From assembly GCF_052030545.1 (NCBI RefSeq), contig NZ_JBPDIH010000015.1, forward strand, positions 11,207-75,206: a stretch of 64,000 nucleotides of DNA. Direction: 5' to 3'. Shown here piece by piece: positions 38,735 to 48,498 of the stretch. Made by a program: the position numbers and the translations under genes. Below the pieces are notes generated by a model. It ran no database searches, was not told the origin of the DNA, and worked only from the letters and a program-made list of their open reading frames with translations. The first letter of the stretch is position 1. The number at the start of each line of letters is the position of its first letter. Source of the stretch: CANMXU01 sp052030545. GTDB lineage: Bacteria > Pseudomonadota > Gammaproteobacteria > Enterobacterales > Alteromonadaceae.

Positions 38735-39064
38735 TTACGCTAGCGGTCGCCAACCGATGCAGTCTATTGGATAACTGCCTTTGCCGTGAAAAAAATCTAA
38801 ACAAGTATTAATTTCGCTTTTGAAAAATAAGTCTTGGTGAAGGGCATTTCCGCCGTGCAAACTAATTTCGTGAATGATATGCCAAAAGACCCGTTCACGC
38901 GCACTGTTAGGCGTTTCTTCGGTAATGTTGAATAAGGTCCATTCATCCATGGTATCTTTGATGAAATTATCGAGCTCAGTATGATGGATAGATTTATCGA
39001 TGACAGCACGAATATAAGTGCCTACTTGAAGAATTTTTTCATTGATAAACTGCTCTACTACCAT
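38735..39064 (-). CDS. Hypothetical cytoplasmic protein, 109 residues
   Basis: No signal peptide or membrane helix. The sequence looks like a folded, helix-rich domain with conserved-looking aromatic and histidine residues (ERVFWHIIHEISLHGG, CLDFFHGKGSYPIDCIGW). I do not recognise the family. It stands alone, with gaps of 110 bases or more on each side, among genes of wall recycling and RNA modification. Confidence 0.65.
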   Translation of the reverse strand: MVVEQFINEKILQVGTYIRAVIDKSIHHTELDNFIKDTMDEWTLFNITEETPNSARERVFWHIIHEISLHGGNALHQDLFFKSEINTCLDFFHGKGSYPIDCIGWRPLA

Positions 39065-39329
39065 ATCTATTTCCGTACTAATACCTAAGCCGACTGCTAC
39101 AACTGACTTCGCACCAAAATAATGCAGTGCTTATATAGTTATCGTAGATAAATAGGAACTTGTCAAAATTCTAACCGTAATAAAATGTAACTATTTTGTA
39201 CTTATGTTCGGATATTTTTGGAAAAACTAAAGATAACGTGAGCTTAACGGGTATTGCTCGGGAGGTAGACCAGTAAATGAATACTGATTTACTGATCTAT
39301 ATTCTTTTGGAATTTAAGTGTCTAGATAT

Positions 39330-39911
39330 TTATTGAGCAGGTAGCAATGTTGCTTTGATCAAGATAATTGGCTCAACAGGCACATCTTCCCAGCCAAAGC
39401 CGTCATCATAATGAGTTTTGACTTGTGCCATTTTATCAACAATCTCTTGTCCTTCAACGATGGCACCAAATACGGCGTAACCCCAACCTCTGCCGGGATC
39501 TAAATTGGTATTGTCGGCAACGTTGAAATAAAACTGTCGATTCGCTGAATGAGGCGCACGCTCTTTAGCCATGGCAATTGTGCCAACTTCATTTTTGAGG
39601 CCATTGCCCGACTCATTGATGATATTGCCATGAACTTTTTTAATGATGTAGTTTTGATCGTAACCGCCGCCTTGAACAACAAAATCGGCAATAACGCGAT
39701 GAAAAACGGTATTGTTATATTCACCTTGCACTACATAGGTAAGAAAGTTGTCTACGGTTATCGGCGCTTTTACTCTATCGAGCTCAACTAAAATAACGCC
39801 CATCGATGTTTCTAACTTAACTTGTGGGTATAAATTATCAGGATCAATCGCCAAGTTTTTTGCTGGTGCCGTTACGCTGAACAAGGCCAAAAAAACTAGA
39901 ATAATTCTCAT
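39330..39911 (-). CDS. Periplasmic peptidyl-prolyl cis-trans isomerase, cyclophilin type
   Basis: 193 residues with a short signal peptide (about 1-18). The cyclophilin core is clear: VFHRVIADFVVQGGGYD (catalytic arginine), RQFYFNVADNTNLD and GYAVFGAIVEG. It resembles PpiA of E. coli and should catalyse proline isomerisation in exported proteins. It lies 44 bases after yajG on the same strand and may share its transcript. Confidence 0.92.
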   Translation of the reverse strand: MRIILVFLALFSVTAPAKNLAIDPDNLYPQVKLETSMGVILVELDRVKAPITVDNFLTYVVQGEYNNTVFHRVIADFVVQGGGYDQNYIIKKVHGNIINESGNGLKNEVGTIAMAKERAPHSANRQFYFNVADNTNLDPGRGWGYAVFGAIVEGQEIVDKMAQVKTHYDDGFGWEDVPVEPIILIKATLLPAQ

Positions 39912-39955
39912 GGTTTTACCTTAACTTTCTCTCGTTGCTAGAAATAATTACTTTA

Positions 39956-40522
39956 TTATTTTATAAAATCGCGCAGTTCATTGCTTTGCACAAGTTTGGT
40001 AATTAATCCGCCAAGCTGTTGATTTAAATCGCGCTCAAGAACTGCCATATCCGGTGTTAGTGGCCCATTACTTTTGCCTTTTGAGCTAAATGTTTTGGTT
40101 AGCGTTTGTTCTGTATTTTCAATTTTCACTTTTAAAACAATATCGTTTTGGGCGTTGTACTTGGTGAAGCCTTGATTAACGCTGGTTTTAACTTGTTCAA
40201 TATAAACGTTAATTTTGTTATTGCTGTTGTCATTAACGGTCAAACCTTGCTGTTTAAACGCGTCGACTAGGCTTTGCTGCACAATACTTTGCAGTTGAGC
40301 TTGGCTAGAAAATAGTTCGGCCGCTTTGCCTTCTTTTAATATTTGTACAACATGATTACTAGTGCGTAGGTCGGTAACGTTAATTGCCGCTTGTTTATGC
40401 TGATAGTGACCTTGTCCTTGCATATGCACAACCGGTGAAATAATAACGTGGTTAGGCTGGCTAGCACAGGCACCAAGTAATAGCGCCGATAATAAGATTG
40501 CTAATGATTTTGTTTTTTTCAT
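39956..40522 (-). CDS. yajG: YajG family lipoprotein
   Basis: 188 residues with a lipobox LLGAC (C19), Ala at +2, so outer membrane localisation is expected. The body matches YajG in layout: a PxIxLP-like start, a long central helix (LQSIVQQSLVDAFKQQGL) and the C-terminal RDFIK (E. coli HEFIK). Function is unknown. The start overlaps the stop of rlmG by four bases (ATGA). Confidence 0.85.
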   Translation of the reverse strand: MKKTKSLAILLSALLLGACASQPNHVIISPVVHMQGQGHYQHKQAAINVTDLRTSNHVVQILKEGKAAELFSSQAQLQSIVQQSLVDAFKQQGLTVNDNSNNKINVYIEQVKTSVNQGFTKYNAQNDIVLKVKIENTEQTLTKTFSSKGKSNGPLTPDMAVLERDLNQQLGGLITKLVQSNELRDFIK

Positions 40523-41724
40523 CGTTTTTTCGCCGAAATAGTTACAAATTTGTCGTTGCTGGCAATAAGGGTTTCATTACCAAAAATGCGTTTTAATTTA
40601 ATATGGTAACCTAATTGTCGGTTACCGATAATGCGTAATTCGCCACCTTTTTTTAAGACCCTGTGGCTGTCTTTAAACATTTGCCAAGCGATATGATCGG
40701 TTGTTGCCGTTTGTTGATGAAACGGTGGGTTACACAAAATGAGATCAACACTACCACCTTCAACACTGGTTAAACAATCGTTAAGATGAAATTGACACTG
40801 TGCTGTCGCCTCTGGCAAGTTTTGCTCAATGTTTGCTTGGGCTGAAGCTATAGCCATATAAGATTCATCAAAAAATTGCACTTGTGCTTGTGGCTGCGCT
40901 GCCAATACGGATAAACCGATAACGCCGTTGCCACAACCTAAATCAATTACCTTAGTGTCAGGTGAAACCTTAGGTAAGTTTTGCATAAAATAGCGGGCGC
41001 CGATATCAAGCTTTTCTCGGGCGTAAACATTGGCATGGTTAGTAATAGTAAATGGTGTATTTTCAAGTGGCCACTTGGTTGGATAAGGCGATTGGCTAAC
41101 GCTTTTATTATTAAGATCAGAATCAAACTTGGAAAATACCAGCCGTGCTTTTTTAACTGCCAAAGAAGTTTTGGTATCACCAAGGTATTTTTCAAACTGT
41201 TTAAGCGTTGAACTGTGAATTTCTTTGGCGCGATCCGCTGCAATGAACAGAATATTTTCATCATACGTTGTTCTTAAACGGATCAACTGTTCGACCAGCA
41301 TGGCTTTGCTTTTGGGGATCTTAAATAAGACAATGTCAATATCGCTAGGCAGCGAGTCTAAGCTGCTAAGCAAGGTTAGCTTACTGTCATCTAAGTTGTT
41401 TTGCTCAAGGTTATTGATAATGCCTTGCTGACTTAAATAGGAGTCGTTAACACAATAAACTTGCTGCTCGGTAAAGTTAACGGTCAGTGCACCAAAAGCG
41501 TCATTTACCAGCAATATTTTACTGCTCGGTTTTATTAATTGCTGATCGTTTAAGTAGTTTACTAAATATTCGTCTGCCGCATCCCAAGCTTGAAGGCTTC
41601 GATTAACTTGCGCAGTTGGAAATCGTTCTAAAAATACGTTTTTATCGTTAACTATAAATGGGCTGAGCATGGAGTAGGTAAACTCATTATTGATGGCAAG
41701 TTTCAGGTAGGGATATTGTGTCAA
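40519..41724 (-). CDS. rlmG: 23S rRNA (guanine-N2)-methyltransferase RlmG
   Basis: 401 residues. The N-terminal half has RFPTA...LQAWDAADEYL and LLVNDAFGAL, shared with E. coli RlmG. The C-terminal half is the SAM-dependent methyltransferase with DLGCGNGVIG and the NPPF motif (LILCNPPFHQQ) of N2-guanine enzymes. It is expected to make m2G1835 in 23S rRNA. RsmC is the nearest alternative, but the N-terminal match favours RlmG. Confidence 0.9.
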   Translation of the reverse strand: MTQYPYLKLAINNEFTYSMLSPFIVNDKNVFLERFPTAQVNRSLQAWDAADEYLVNYLNDQQLIKPSSKILLVNDAFGALTVNFTEQQVYCVNDSYLSQQGIINNLEQNNLDDSKLTLLSSLDSLPSDIDIVLFKIPKSKAMLVEQLIRLRTTYDENILFIAADRAKEIHSSTLKQFEKYLGDTKTSLAVKKARLVFSKFDSDLNNKSVSQSPYPTKWPLENTPFTITNHANVYAREKLDIGARYFMQNLPKVSPDTKVIDLGCGNGVIGLSVLAAQPQAQVQFFDESYMAIASAQANIEQNLPEATAQCQFHLNDCLTSVEGGSVDLILCNPPFHQQTATTDHIAWQMFKDSHRVLKKGGELRIIGNRQLGYHIKLKRIFGNETLIASNDKFVTISAKKR

Positions 41725-42042
41725 AAAAATCGCTGTTGAGCCAGAGTAAAGCCGAGCTTAGTTACCTTTAATATCAAGCTTGATAAGTTGTAATAAAAAG
41801 TTATCAATTGCATTAACTCTGCGTTGGCATTATTTGCTATTATCTTTTGCCATCATTGCATACGAAAGTTTAACAGTGCTTAGCATTGCTTTTTCAGCTA
41901 AAAATAATTAGTAACTATTTATGTTGAGATAGCAAAAACTTACCGCTGTTTTAAAAATATAGCCGTCCAGATAGATGGTATTCTTGAATAAAGTTACTAA
42001 AGTAAATGTGTATTCAGGATGATTAACGTTTAAGGAATTTAA
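41725..42042. other. Divergent promoter region between rlmG and bolA
   Basis: 318 AT-rich bases without an open frame of note. It must hold both promoters. AAGGA ahead of bolA (about 42030) is a ribosome binding site. No clear operator was seen. Confidence 0.5.
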
Positions 42043-42360
42043 ATGACCATAGAAAGCACTATTGAAGATAAATTACTCTCGCACTTTGCCCCTTTACATT
42101 TAGATGTTATTAATGAAAGCCATCAACATAATGTTGCGCCTGGCAGCGAATCGCACTTTAAAGTGATAATTGTATCTAATAGCTTTGAAGGCGAACGGTT
42201 GATTAAGCGTCATCGCGCAATTAATGCCTTATTAGCAAGTGAATTAGCGGAAAGTATTCACGCCTTGGCATTGCACACTTACACCGAAAAAGAATGGCAT
42301 GATTATTACGAAGCCAATACGCGTCTTTCTCCTAAGTGCCTAGGTGGAAGTAAAGGCTAA
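42043..42360 (+). CDS. bolA: BolA family protein
   Basis: 105 residues with the BolA fold pattern: N-terminal helix IEDKLLSHFAP, a histidine-containing strand NESHQHN, SHFKVIIVSNSFEG, and the conserved LIKRHRAINALLASEL. BolA works with monothiol glutaredoxins in iron-sulfur handling and affects morphology. It is next to rlmG-yajG, matching E. coli bolA-yajG neighbourhood. The terminator at 42646-42682 comes after an inserted repeat element. Confidence 0.93.
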   Translation: MTIESTIEDKLLSHFAPLHLDVINESHQHNVAPGSESHFKVIIVSNSFEGERLIKRHRAINALLASELAESIHALALHTYTEKEWHDYYEANTRLSPKCLGGSKG

Positions 42361-42365
42361 TTGTT

Positions 42366-42631
42366 TAGGGGCTGTTGAACTTTTGTGTTTGTTTTTGCAG
42401 CAGTTTATAGGTATTTAGACAAAGCATTGTGATTGCTATGTGGTTATTCCACATGAAAGCGCAATAATGATGGTTAAATGCCTAGAAACGCTGCCCTTGG
42501 GGTTCAACTAAACGCTATTTCTTCATCGTTGTTCACAACTTACATGGAACAACCATGCTGTGTTGTTCACGCCCTGAACAAAAAGTGTTTACTTTGAATA
42601 AAATTTAACCTCGAAAGAGCAGCAGCCCCTA
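42366..42631. mobile_element. Candidate non-autonomous element with terminal inverted repeats
   Basis: TAGGGGCTGTTG at 42366-42377 and CAGCAGCCCCTA at 42620-42631 are inverted repeats with one mismatch, 266 bases end to end. Inside are a perfect hairpin ATGTGG/CCACAT (42439-42455) and several GTTGTTC/GAACAAC pairs near 42530-42590. It has no coding capacity. It separates bolA from its terminator. No exact target duplication is visible. Confidence 0.5.
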
Positions 42632-42645
42632 GTGTTACAGCTAAA

Positions 42646-42682
42646 ATATCACTAAATATTGAGCATTTAGTGATATTTTTTT
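42646..42682 (+). terminator. Strong terminator downstream of bolA
   Basis: ATATCACTAAAT (42646-42657) and ATTTAGTGATAT (42665-42676) are perfect complements, followed by six T. Confidence 0.9.
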
Positions 42683-42927
42683 GTTTTTGAAAAAGTATAA
42701 GGTTCACATTTTACTGTTGTTTTTTGCCAAGGTGTTACACAGAGCCTTGTATAATCTCACTATTCATTGCTAATATGCGCCGCGAAGGTGGTTAAATATA
42801 AGTTTATTACACTTTTTTACCAAAGGTCATACCTCTTAAAGCAGTAAGCAAGAGTAAACTATGCTCAATTTTTTGAGTGAAACATTGAGTTAATCTCTCA
42901 ACAGTATTTAAATTAAAAGGTCTTCAT

Positions 42928-44118
42928 ATGGTTATCAAACCAAAAATTCGTGGTTTTATTTGTACTAATGCACACCCAGTTGGTTGTGAAGCTCATGTAA
43001 ACGAGCAAATTGCTTATGTTAAAAGTCAAACACAAGCAGCTAATAAGCCTAAAAACGTTTTAGTGATTGGTGCTTCAACCGGTTATGGTTTAGCGTCACG
43101 TATTACTGCTGCGTTTGGTAATGGTGCTAATACCTTAGGTATTTTCTTTGAAAAGCCACCAACAGAAAAGAAAACCGCTTCTGCAGGTTGGTACAATACT
43201 TCTGCTTTTCAAAAAGCAGCTGATGAAGCAGGCCTTTATTCAAAAAATATTAATGGTGATGCGTTTTCTCACGAGGTTAAAGCGAAAGCGATTGCAGCGA
43301 TTAAAGAAGATTTAGGCCAAATTGACTTAGTTGTGTATAGCTTGGCTTCTCCTCGTCGTACTGATCCTGATACGGGTGAAGTATACTCTTCAACCTTAAA
43401 GCCAATTGGCCAAAGTGTTACTACTAAAAACTTAAATACCTCTAAACGTGTCATTGACTCTATTACTGTTGAAGCGGCTAATGATGCTGAAATTCAAGGT
43501 ACTATTGATGTAATGGGGGGCGCTGATTGGGAATTATGGATCAACGCGCTTAAAGAAGCCGGTGTTTTAGCTGATGGTTTCAAGTCAGTTGCTTATACTT
43601 ATATTGGTAAAGAATTAACCTGGCCAATTTATGGTAAAGCAACGATTGGTCGCGCGAAAGAAGATTTAGATCGCGCTGCAACAGCCATCAATGAAAGTAC
43701 TGCTCAGTTAAATGGCGCCGCTCATGTAACGTCATTAAATGCCGTTGTGACGCAAGCGAGCTCTGCTATTCCAATTATGCCTCTATATATTTCAGCCATG
43801 TTCAAAGTGATGAAAGCAGATGGCACCTATGAAGGTTGTATTGAGCAGATTCAAAACCTATTTATTGAAAATATTTACGGTGACTCGCCGCGTTTAGACG
43901 AGCAAAATCGTTTCCGTCAAAACTACAAAGAATTGGAAGACAGCGTTCAACAACGTGTTACGGATATCTGGAATACGGTTGATACCGATACCATTGATGA
44001 GCTTACTGATTACATTGGTTATCATGAAGAATTCTTACGATTATTTGGCTTTGGCGTTGAAAATGTCGATTACGACGCAGATGTTAGCCCTTTAACGGAA
44101 ATAACTAATTTAATTTAA
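42928..44118 (+). CDS. fabV: Enoyl-[acyl-carrier-protein] reductase FabV (NADH)
   Basis: 396 residues. It reduces enoyl-ACP in the last step of each fatty acid elongation cycle. Seen are the nucleotide-binding GASTGYGLASRI, FFEKPP, and the Y-x8-K active-site spacing starting at the tyrosine of TWPIYGK. FabV is the long, triclosan-insensitive type known from Vibrio and Pseudomonas. It is a single-gene unit with its own terminator. Confidence 0.96.
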   Translation: MVIKPKIRGFICTNAHPVGCEAHVNEQIAYVKSQTQAANKPKNVLVIGASTGYGLASRITAAFGNGANTLGIFFEKPPTEKKTASAGWYNTSAFQKAADEAGLYSKNINGDAFSHEVKAKAIAAIKEDLGQIDLVVYSLASPRRTDPDTGEVYSSTLKPIGQSVTTKNLNTSKRVIDSITVEAANDAEIQGTIDVMGGADWELWINALKEAGVLADGFKSVAYTYIGKELTWPIYGKATIGRAKEDLDRAATAINESTAQLNGAAHVTSLNAVVTQASSAIPIMPLYISAMFKVMKADGTYEGCIEQIQNLFIENIYGDSPRLDEQNRFRQNYKELEDSVQQRVTDIWNTVDTDTIDELTDYIGYHEEFLRLFGFGVENVDYDADVSPLTEITNLI

Positions 44119-44148
44119 CGAGTTTTTGTTAAAAAATACCGCAAATTT

Positions 44149-44197
44149 AAAGCCAGTTTTAAGATGTAAATTATCTTAAAGCTGGCTTTTTTCTTTT
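44149..44197 (+). terminator. Terminator after fabV
   Basis: AAAGCCAG followed by TTTTAAGAT pairs with ATCTTAAA followed by GCTGGCTTT, ending in a T-rich tract. Confidence 0.88.
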
Positions 44198-44563
44198 TAG
44201 TAACAAATTATTTTTGTTATCAATTTAATACCCTTTCTCGGTAAAATTTCACCTCTGGCTACAAATTGCATGAGGTTTTCTGTCCATTTTATGAGCGAAA
44301 TCAAAATTAATCGCCTAAAATGCTATGAAATGCTCAACTGTACGTAGAATAAAAATCCCGTTTTGTGCTAAAATCGCGCCAGAAATTTTAACTTAGAGTC
44401 AGTAGGTTCTGATTATTTTGTATAAATAGTTAGTTTTCTATTGAAATACACTGAAATCGGTTATTTTTTCACTTAATACGTAGCAAAAAGCGATCTTTTT
44501 GTTTGTTTTATGTGAAAACGTAATTTGATTTTGATACTCCCATCAAAAGTAGTGCAAGTGTTT
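44198..44563. other. Upstream region of the nqr operon
   Basis: 366 AT-rich bases after the fabV terminator, with no gene. It must hold the nqr promoter; I could not single out one convincing -35/-10 pair. Confidence 0.4.
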
Positions 44564-45901
44564 ATGATTACAATAAAAAAAGGTCTGGATGTACCGGTAG
44601 TAGGCGCTCCCCAGCAAGTAATCCATGATGGTCCGTCCATCAAAACTGTTGCCACCTTAGGTGAAGAGTTTGTGGGTATGCGACCAACCATGTTTGTTAA
44701 AGTGGGCGATCGTGTAAAAAAAGGCCAGGTACTTTTTGAAGATAAAAAGAACCCAGGCGTTAAATTCACAGCTCAAGCCGCCGGTGTTGTAACTGAAATT
44801 AACCGTGGTGAAAAACGTGTTTTACAATCTGTTGTCATTGAAGTTGATGGCTATGATCAAGAAACCTTTAATCACTATTCTGCCAATGAGTTATCTTCTG
44901 TTTCTCGTGAAGATGTAGTTAGCAACCTTGTTAATTCAGGTTTGTGGACTGCTTTAAGAACTCGCCCATTCAGCAAAATTCCTGCAATTGATGCTAAGCC
45001 AGAAGCTATTTTTGTTAGCGTAATGGATACTAATCCGTTAGCGGCAAATCCTGAGCTAGTGATCAACGAACAAAGTGAAGCGTTTAAAAATGGTTTAACT
45101 GTTTTAGCTAACTTAACTGACGGTGATATTTTTGTTGGTAAAGCTCCAGGCGCAGATATTCCTGTTACTGGTAGTGAAAAAGTTGCCGAATTTGCGGGTA
45201 AGCACCCAGCAGGTTTAGTCGGTACACATATTCACTTCTTAAAACCAGCTAGCGCTGAAAAGCCAGTATGGCACCTTGGATACCAAGATGTTATTGCATT
45301 CGGTAAGCTTTTCACTACGGGTGAATTAGACTCAACTCGTGTTATTTCTTTAGCAGGTCCTGCTGCTAAAAATCCACGCCTTATTCGCACTGTATTAGGT
45401 GCAAATACTGCTGAGTTAGTGGCTAATGAAGTCACCGAAGGTGAACTTCGTGTAGTCTCTGGTTCATTATTGTCAGGCTCCGTGGCGACAGGTGTTCACG
45501 GATATTTAGGTCGTTACCATGTGCAACTTTCATTGATCTTAGAAGGTCGTGAAAAAGAGTTCATTGGTTATATGTACCCAGGTCCTAACATGTTCTCGGT
45601 AACACGTGCTTATATGTCTCATTTCTTCCCGAAGAAATTATTCAATATGACCACTACTACTAACGGTAGTTCACGTGCCATGGTGCCAATTGGTAACTTC
45701 GAGCGTGTAATGCCTTTAGATATTTTACCAACCATGTTGTTACGTGATATCGCTTCTGGTGATACCGATGGCGCACAACAACTTGGTGCCTTAGAGCTAG
45801 ACGAAGAAGATTTAGCGTTATGTACATTTGTTTGCCCAGGCAAAACAGATTACGGCGTACTTCTGCGTGATTGCCTAACCACAATAGAGAAGGAAGGTTA
45901 G
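44564..45901 (+). CDS. nqrA: Na+-translocating NADH:quinone reductase subunit A
   Basis: 445 residues. NqrA is the soluble subunit at the cytoplasmic face associated with quinone binding. The start is the ATG at 44564 because relatives begin MITIKKGLD; an upstream start would add 13 unrelated residues. Conserved blocks such as GEEFVGMRPTM and FEDKKNPGVKF agree with Vibrio NqrA. First gene of the six-gene operon. Confidence 0.96.
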   Translation: MITIKKGLDVPVVGAPQQVIHDGPSIKTVATLGEEFVGMRPTMFVKVGDRVKKGQVLFEDKKNPGVKFTAQAAGVVTEINRGEKRVLQSVVIEVDGYDQETFNHYSANELSSVSREDVVSNLVNSGLWTALRTRPFSKIPAIDAKPEAIFVSVMDTNPLAANPELVINEQSEAFKNGLTVLANLTDGDIFVGKAPGADIPVTGSEKVAEFAGKHPAGLVGTHIHFLKPASAEKPVWHLGYQDVIAFGKLFTTGELDSTRVISLAGPAAKNPRLIRTVLGANTAELVANEVTEGELRVVSGSLLSGSVATGVHGYLGRYHVQLSLILEGREKEFIGYMYPGPNMFSVTRAYMSHFFPKKLFNMTTTTNGSSRAMVPIGNFERVMPLDILPTMLLRDIASGDTDGAQQLGALELDEEDLALCTFVCPGKTDYGVLLRDCLTTIEKEG

Positions 45902-45903
45902 AC

Positions 45904-47106
45904 ATGGGCTTGAAAAAGTTTATTGAAGATTTAGAGCCGCATTTTGAAAAAGGCGGCAAACATGAAAAGTGGTTCGCTTTATACGAAGCAGTAGCTACTG
46001 GTTTATTTACCCCAGGTTATGTCACCAAAGGTAAAACCCATGTACGTGATAGCATTGACTTAAAACGTATCATGATCACCGTTTGGTTGGCTGTATTCCC
46101 AGCAATGTTTTGGGGTATGTACAACATTGGTTTTCAAGCAACAGAAGCACTAGCGGCAGGTTATGCATTACCTGATAGCTGGCAAGTAGCATTATTTACC
46201 ATGTTAGGCGGTAGCTTAACGGTAGACTCAGGCTGGTTTAGCCAAATGTTCTACGGTGCAATGTTCTTCCTACCTATATATGCGGTTACCTTTATTGTTG
46301 GTGGTTTCTGGGAAGTATTATTTGCGGCAGTGCGTAAGCATGAAGTTAACGAAGGTTTCTTTGTGAGCTCAATCTTATTTGCGCTTATCGTGCCGGCAAC
46401 CATTCCTTTATGGCAAGTGGCTATCGGTATTACTTTTGGTGTGGTTATCGCTAAAGAAGTCTTCGGTGGTACAGGTAAGAACTTCTTAAACCCTGCATTA
46501 GCCGGTCGTGCCTTTTTATTCTTCGCATACCCAGCTGAAATTTCTGGTGATGCAGTTTGGGTTGCTGTTGACGGCTTCTCAGGTGCAACAGCGTTAAGTG
46601 CTGCAAACCAAGGTTTAGTAGAATATTCATTAAATGCTGATTGGTGGAATGCATTTTGGGGGTTCATCCCAGGTTCTGTCGGTGAAGTATCAACCGCTGC
46701 TATTTTATTAGGTGGTGCGTATATTCTTTATAAAGGCATTGCTTCGTGGCGTATCGTGCTAGGTGTGTTTTTAGGTATGGTAGCGACAGCAACATTATTT
46801 AATGCAATTGGTAGCGATACTAACGCTCTATTTGCTATGCCGTGGTACTGGCACTTAGTAGTAGGTGGTTTTGCATTTGGTATGATGTTTATGGCAACAG
46901 ACCCAGTTTCTGCTTCATTTACCAATACAGGTAAATACTGGTTTGGCGCTTTAGTTGGTGTGATGGTAGTACTTGTACGTGTAGTTAACCCAGCATTCCC
47001 TGAAGGCATGATGTTAGCGATTTTATTTGCTAACTTATTCGCGCCATTATTTGATTATTTTGTCGTTCAAGGCAACATCAAACGGAGGCTTGCACGTAAT
47101 GTCTAG
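45904..47106 (+). CDS. nqrB: Na+-NQR subunit B
   Basis: 400 residues with about ten membrane helices. It carries one covalently bound FMN on the threonine of DGFSGAT and takes part in sodium transport. The start ATG at 45904 lies two bases after the nqrA stop, preceded by GAAGG. The next gene starts inside its last codons. Confidence 0.96.
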   Translation: MGLKKFIEDLEPHFEKGGKHEKWFALYEAVATGLFTPGYVTKGKTHVRDSIDLKRIMITVWLAVFPAMFWGMYNIGFQATEALAAGYALPDSWQVALFTMLGGSLTVDSGWFSQMFYGAMFFLPIYAVTFIVGGFWEVLFAAVRKHEVNEGFFVSSILFALIVPATIPLWQVAIGITFGVVIAKEVFGGTGKNFLNPALAGRAFLFFAYPAEISGDAVWVAVDGFSGATALSAANQGLVEYSLNADWWNAFWGFIPGSVGEVSTAAILLGGAYILYKGIASWRIVLGVFLGMVATATLFNAIGSDTNALFAMPWYWHLVVGGFAFGMMFMATDPVSASFTNTGKYWFGALVGVMVVLVRVVNPAFPEGMMLAILFANLFAPLFDYFVVQGNIKRRLARNV

Positions 47107-47875
47107 TAATAAAGAAAGTTTTGGCAAAACAGTAGGTTTTGTTGCCCTAGTTTGTTTAGTGTGTGCGGCACTTGTATCGGTTTCTGCGGTAAAATTAAAG
47201 CCACTGCAAGTAGAAAATAAACTACTTGACCAACAAACTAAGATTTTAGAAGCGGCTGGTCTTTTGGCTGAAACTGACGGTTCAAAATCGTCAATTCAAG
47301 CGCTATACGCTGACAAAGTTGAAGCTAGAATGATTGACCTTGATAGCGGTGAATTCATCGATGGCAACCCACTTATGTTTGACGAGCGTCGTAACTCTCG
47401 TGATGCCACTAAGTCTGACAAGCCTGAAAATGATATTGCCGGTATTAACCGTCGTTCGCACGATGCTGTTATTTACTTAATTAAAAATGAAGCAAAGCAA
47501 GTTGAAACCGTGGTATTACCGATTGTTGGTTCTGGTTTATGGGACTTGATGTTTGGTTATGTTGGCTTAGAAGCTGATTTAAATACAGTGAAAAGCGTTG
47601 TTTATTCTGATCATAAGGAAACTCCGGGCTTAGGTGCAGAAGTAATGAACCCTAAGTGGAAAGCATTATGGCCAGGTAAGAAAATTTATGACGCACAAGG
47701 TAAGCCAGTAGTGAAGCTTGTTAAAGGCGGCGCTAAAGCTGATGACATGCACGGTGTTGATGCCTTATCAGGTGCTACGTTAACCAGTAATGGCGTAACG
47801 CATACCTTGCAGTTTTGGTTTGGTGAAGAAGGTTATGCACCTTTCATTGCGGCCAACCGTGGAGGACTTAAATAA
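47099..47875 (+). CDS. nqrC: Na+-NQR subunit C
   Basis: 258 residues: one membrane anchor (about 10-32) and a periplasmic FMN-binding domain. The covalent flavin site is the threonine of DALSGAT. CGGAGG lies before the ATG at 47099, which overlaps nqrB by eight bases; a longer frame upstream is an artefact within nqrB. Confidence 0.96.
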   Translation: MSSNKESFGKTVGFVALVCLVCAALVSVSAVKLKPLQVENKLLDQQTKILEAAGLLAETDGSKSSIQALYADKVEARMIDLDSGEFIDGNPLMFDERRNSRDATKSDKPENDIAGINRRSHDAVIYLIKNEAKQVETVVLPIVGSGLWDLMFGYVGLEADLNTVKSVVYSDHKETPGLGAEVMNPKWKALWPGKKIYDAQGKPVVKLVKGGAKADDMHGVDALSGATLTSNGVTHTLQFWFGEEGYAPFIAANRGGLK

Positions 47876-48495
47876 TGTCTGATAACAATAAGGTTTTAAC
47901 GAAACCGATTATTGATAACAACCCAATTGCATTACAAGTTCTAGGTATTTGTTCTGCACTTGCTGTTACTAGCTCGATGGCAAACGCATTAGTAATGACA
48001 ATAGCTGTTGTAGTTGTTACTGCATTTTCTAACTTGTTTATTTCGATTATTCGTAATCACATTCCTTCTAGCGTACGTATTATCGTGCAAATGGCGATTA
48101 TTGCGTCATTGGTTATTGTAGTTGACCAAGTATTAAAAGCATTTTCATATCAGTTATCGAAAGAGCTTTCAGTATTTGTTGGTTTGATTATCACTAACTG
48201 TATTGTAATGGGACGTGCTGAAGCGTTTGCAATGAAAGAAAAGCCAGGTGTGAGCTTCTTAGATGGTATCGGTAACGGTTTAGGTTACGGTTTTATCTTA
48301 ATGACAGTTGCATTTTTCCGAGAATTATTCGGCTTTGGTACTTTCTTCGGTATCGAAATTTTACCACTGATTCAAAACGGTGGTTGGTATCAAGCGAACG
48401 GCTTATTAGTATTACCATTTAGTTCATTCTTCATTATTGGTTTGATCATTTGGGGTATTCGCCAATACAAGCCAGATCAAGTAGAGAAGGACTAA
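47875..48495 (+). CDS. nqrD: Na+-NQR subunit D
   Basis: 206 residues, six membrane helices. Together with NqrE it holds an iron site inside the membrane; the cysteine in LIITNCIVMGRAEAF is the usual ligand. One-base overlap with nqrC (TAATG) and GGAGG before the start. Confidence 0.96.
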   Translation: MSDNNKVLTKPIIDNNPIALQVLGICSALAVTSSMANALVMTIAVVVVTAFSNLFISIIRNHIPSSVRIIVQMAIIASLVIVVDQVLKAFSYQLSKELSVFVGLIITNCIVMGRAEAFAMKEKPGVSFLDGIGNGLGYGFILMTVAFFRELFGFGTFFGIEILPLIQNGGWYQANGLLVLPFSSFFIIGLIIWGIRQYKPDQVEKD

Positions 48496-48498
48496 GCA

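Noticed and set aside
44525..44563. 13-residue N-terminal extension of NqrA
   Set aside because: Relatives begin MITIKKG, which matches the ATG at 44564.
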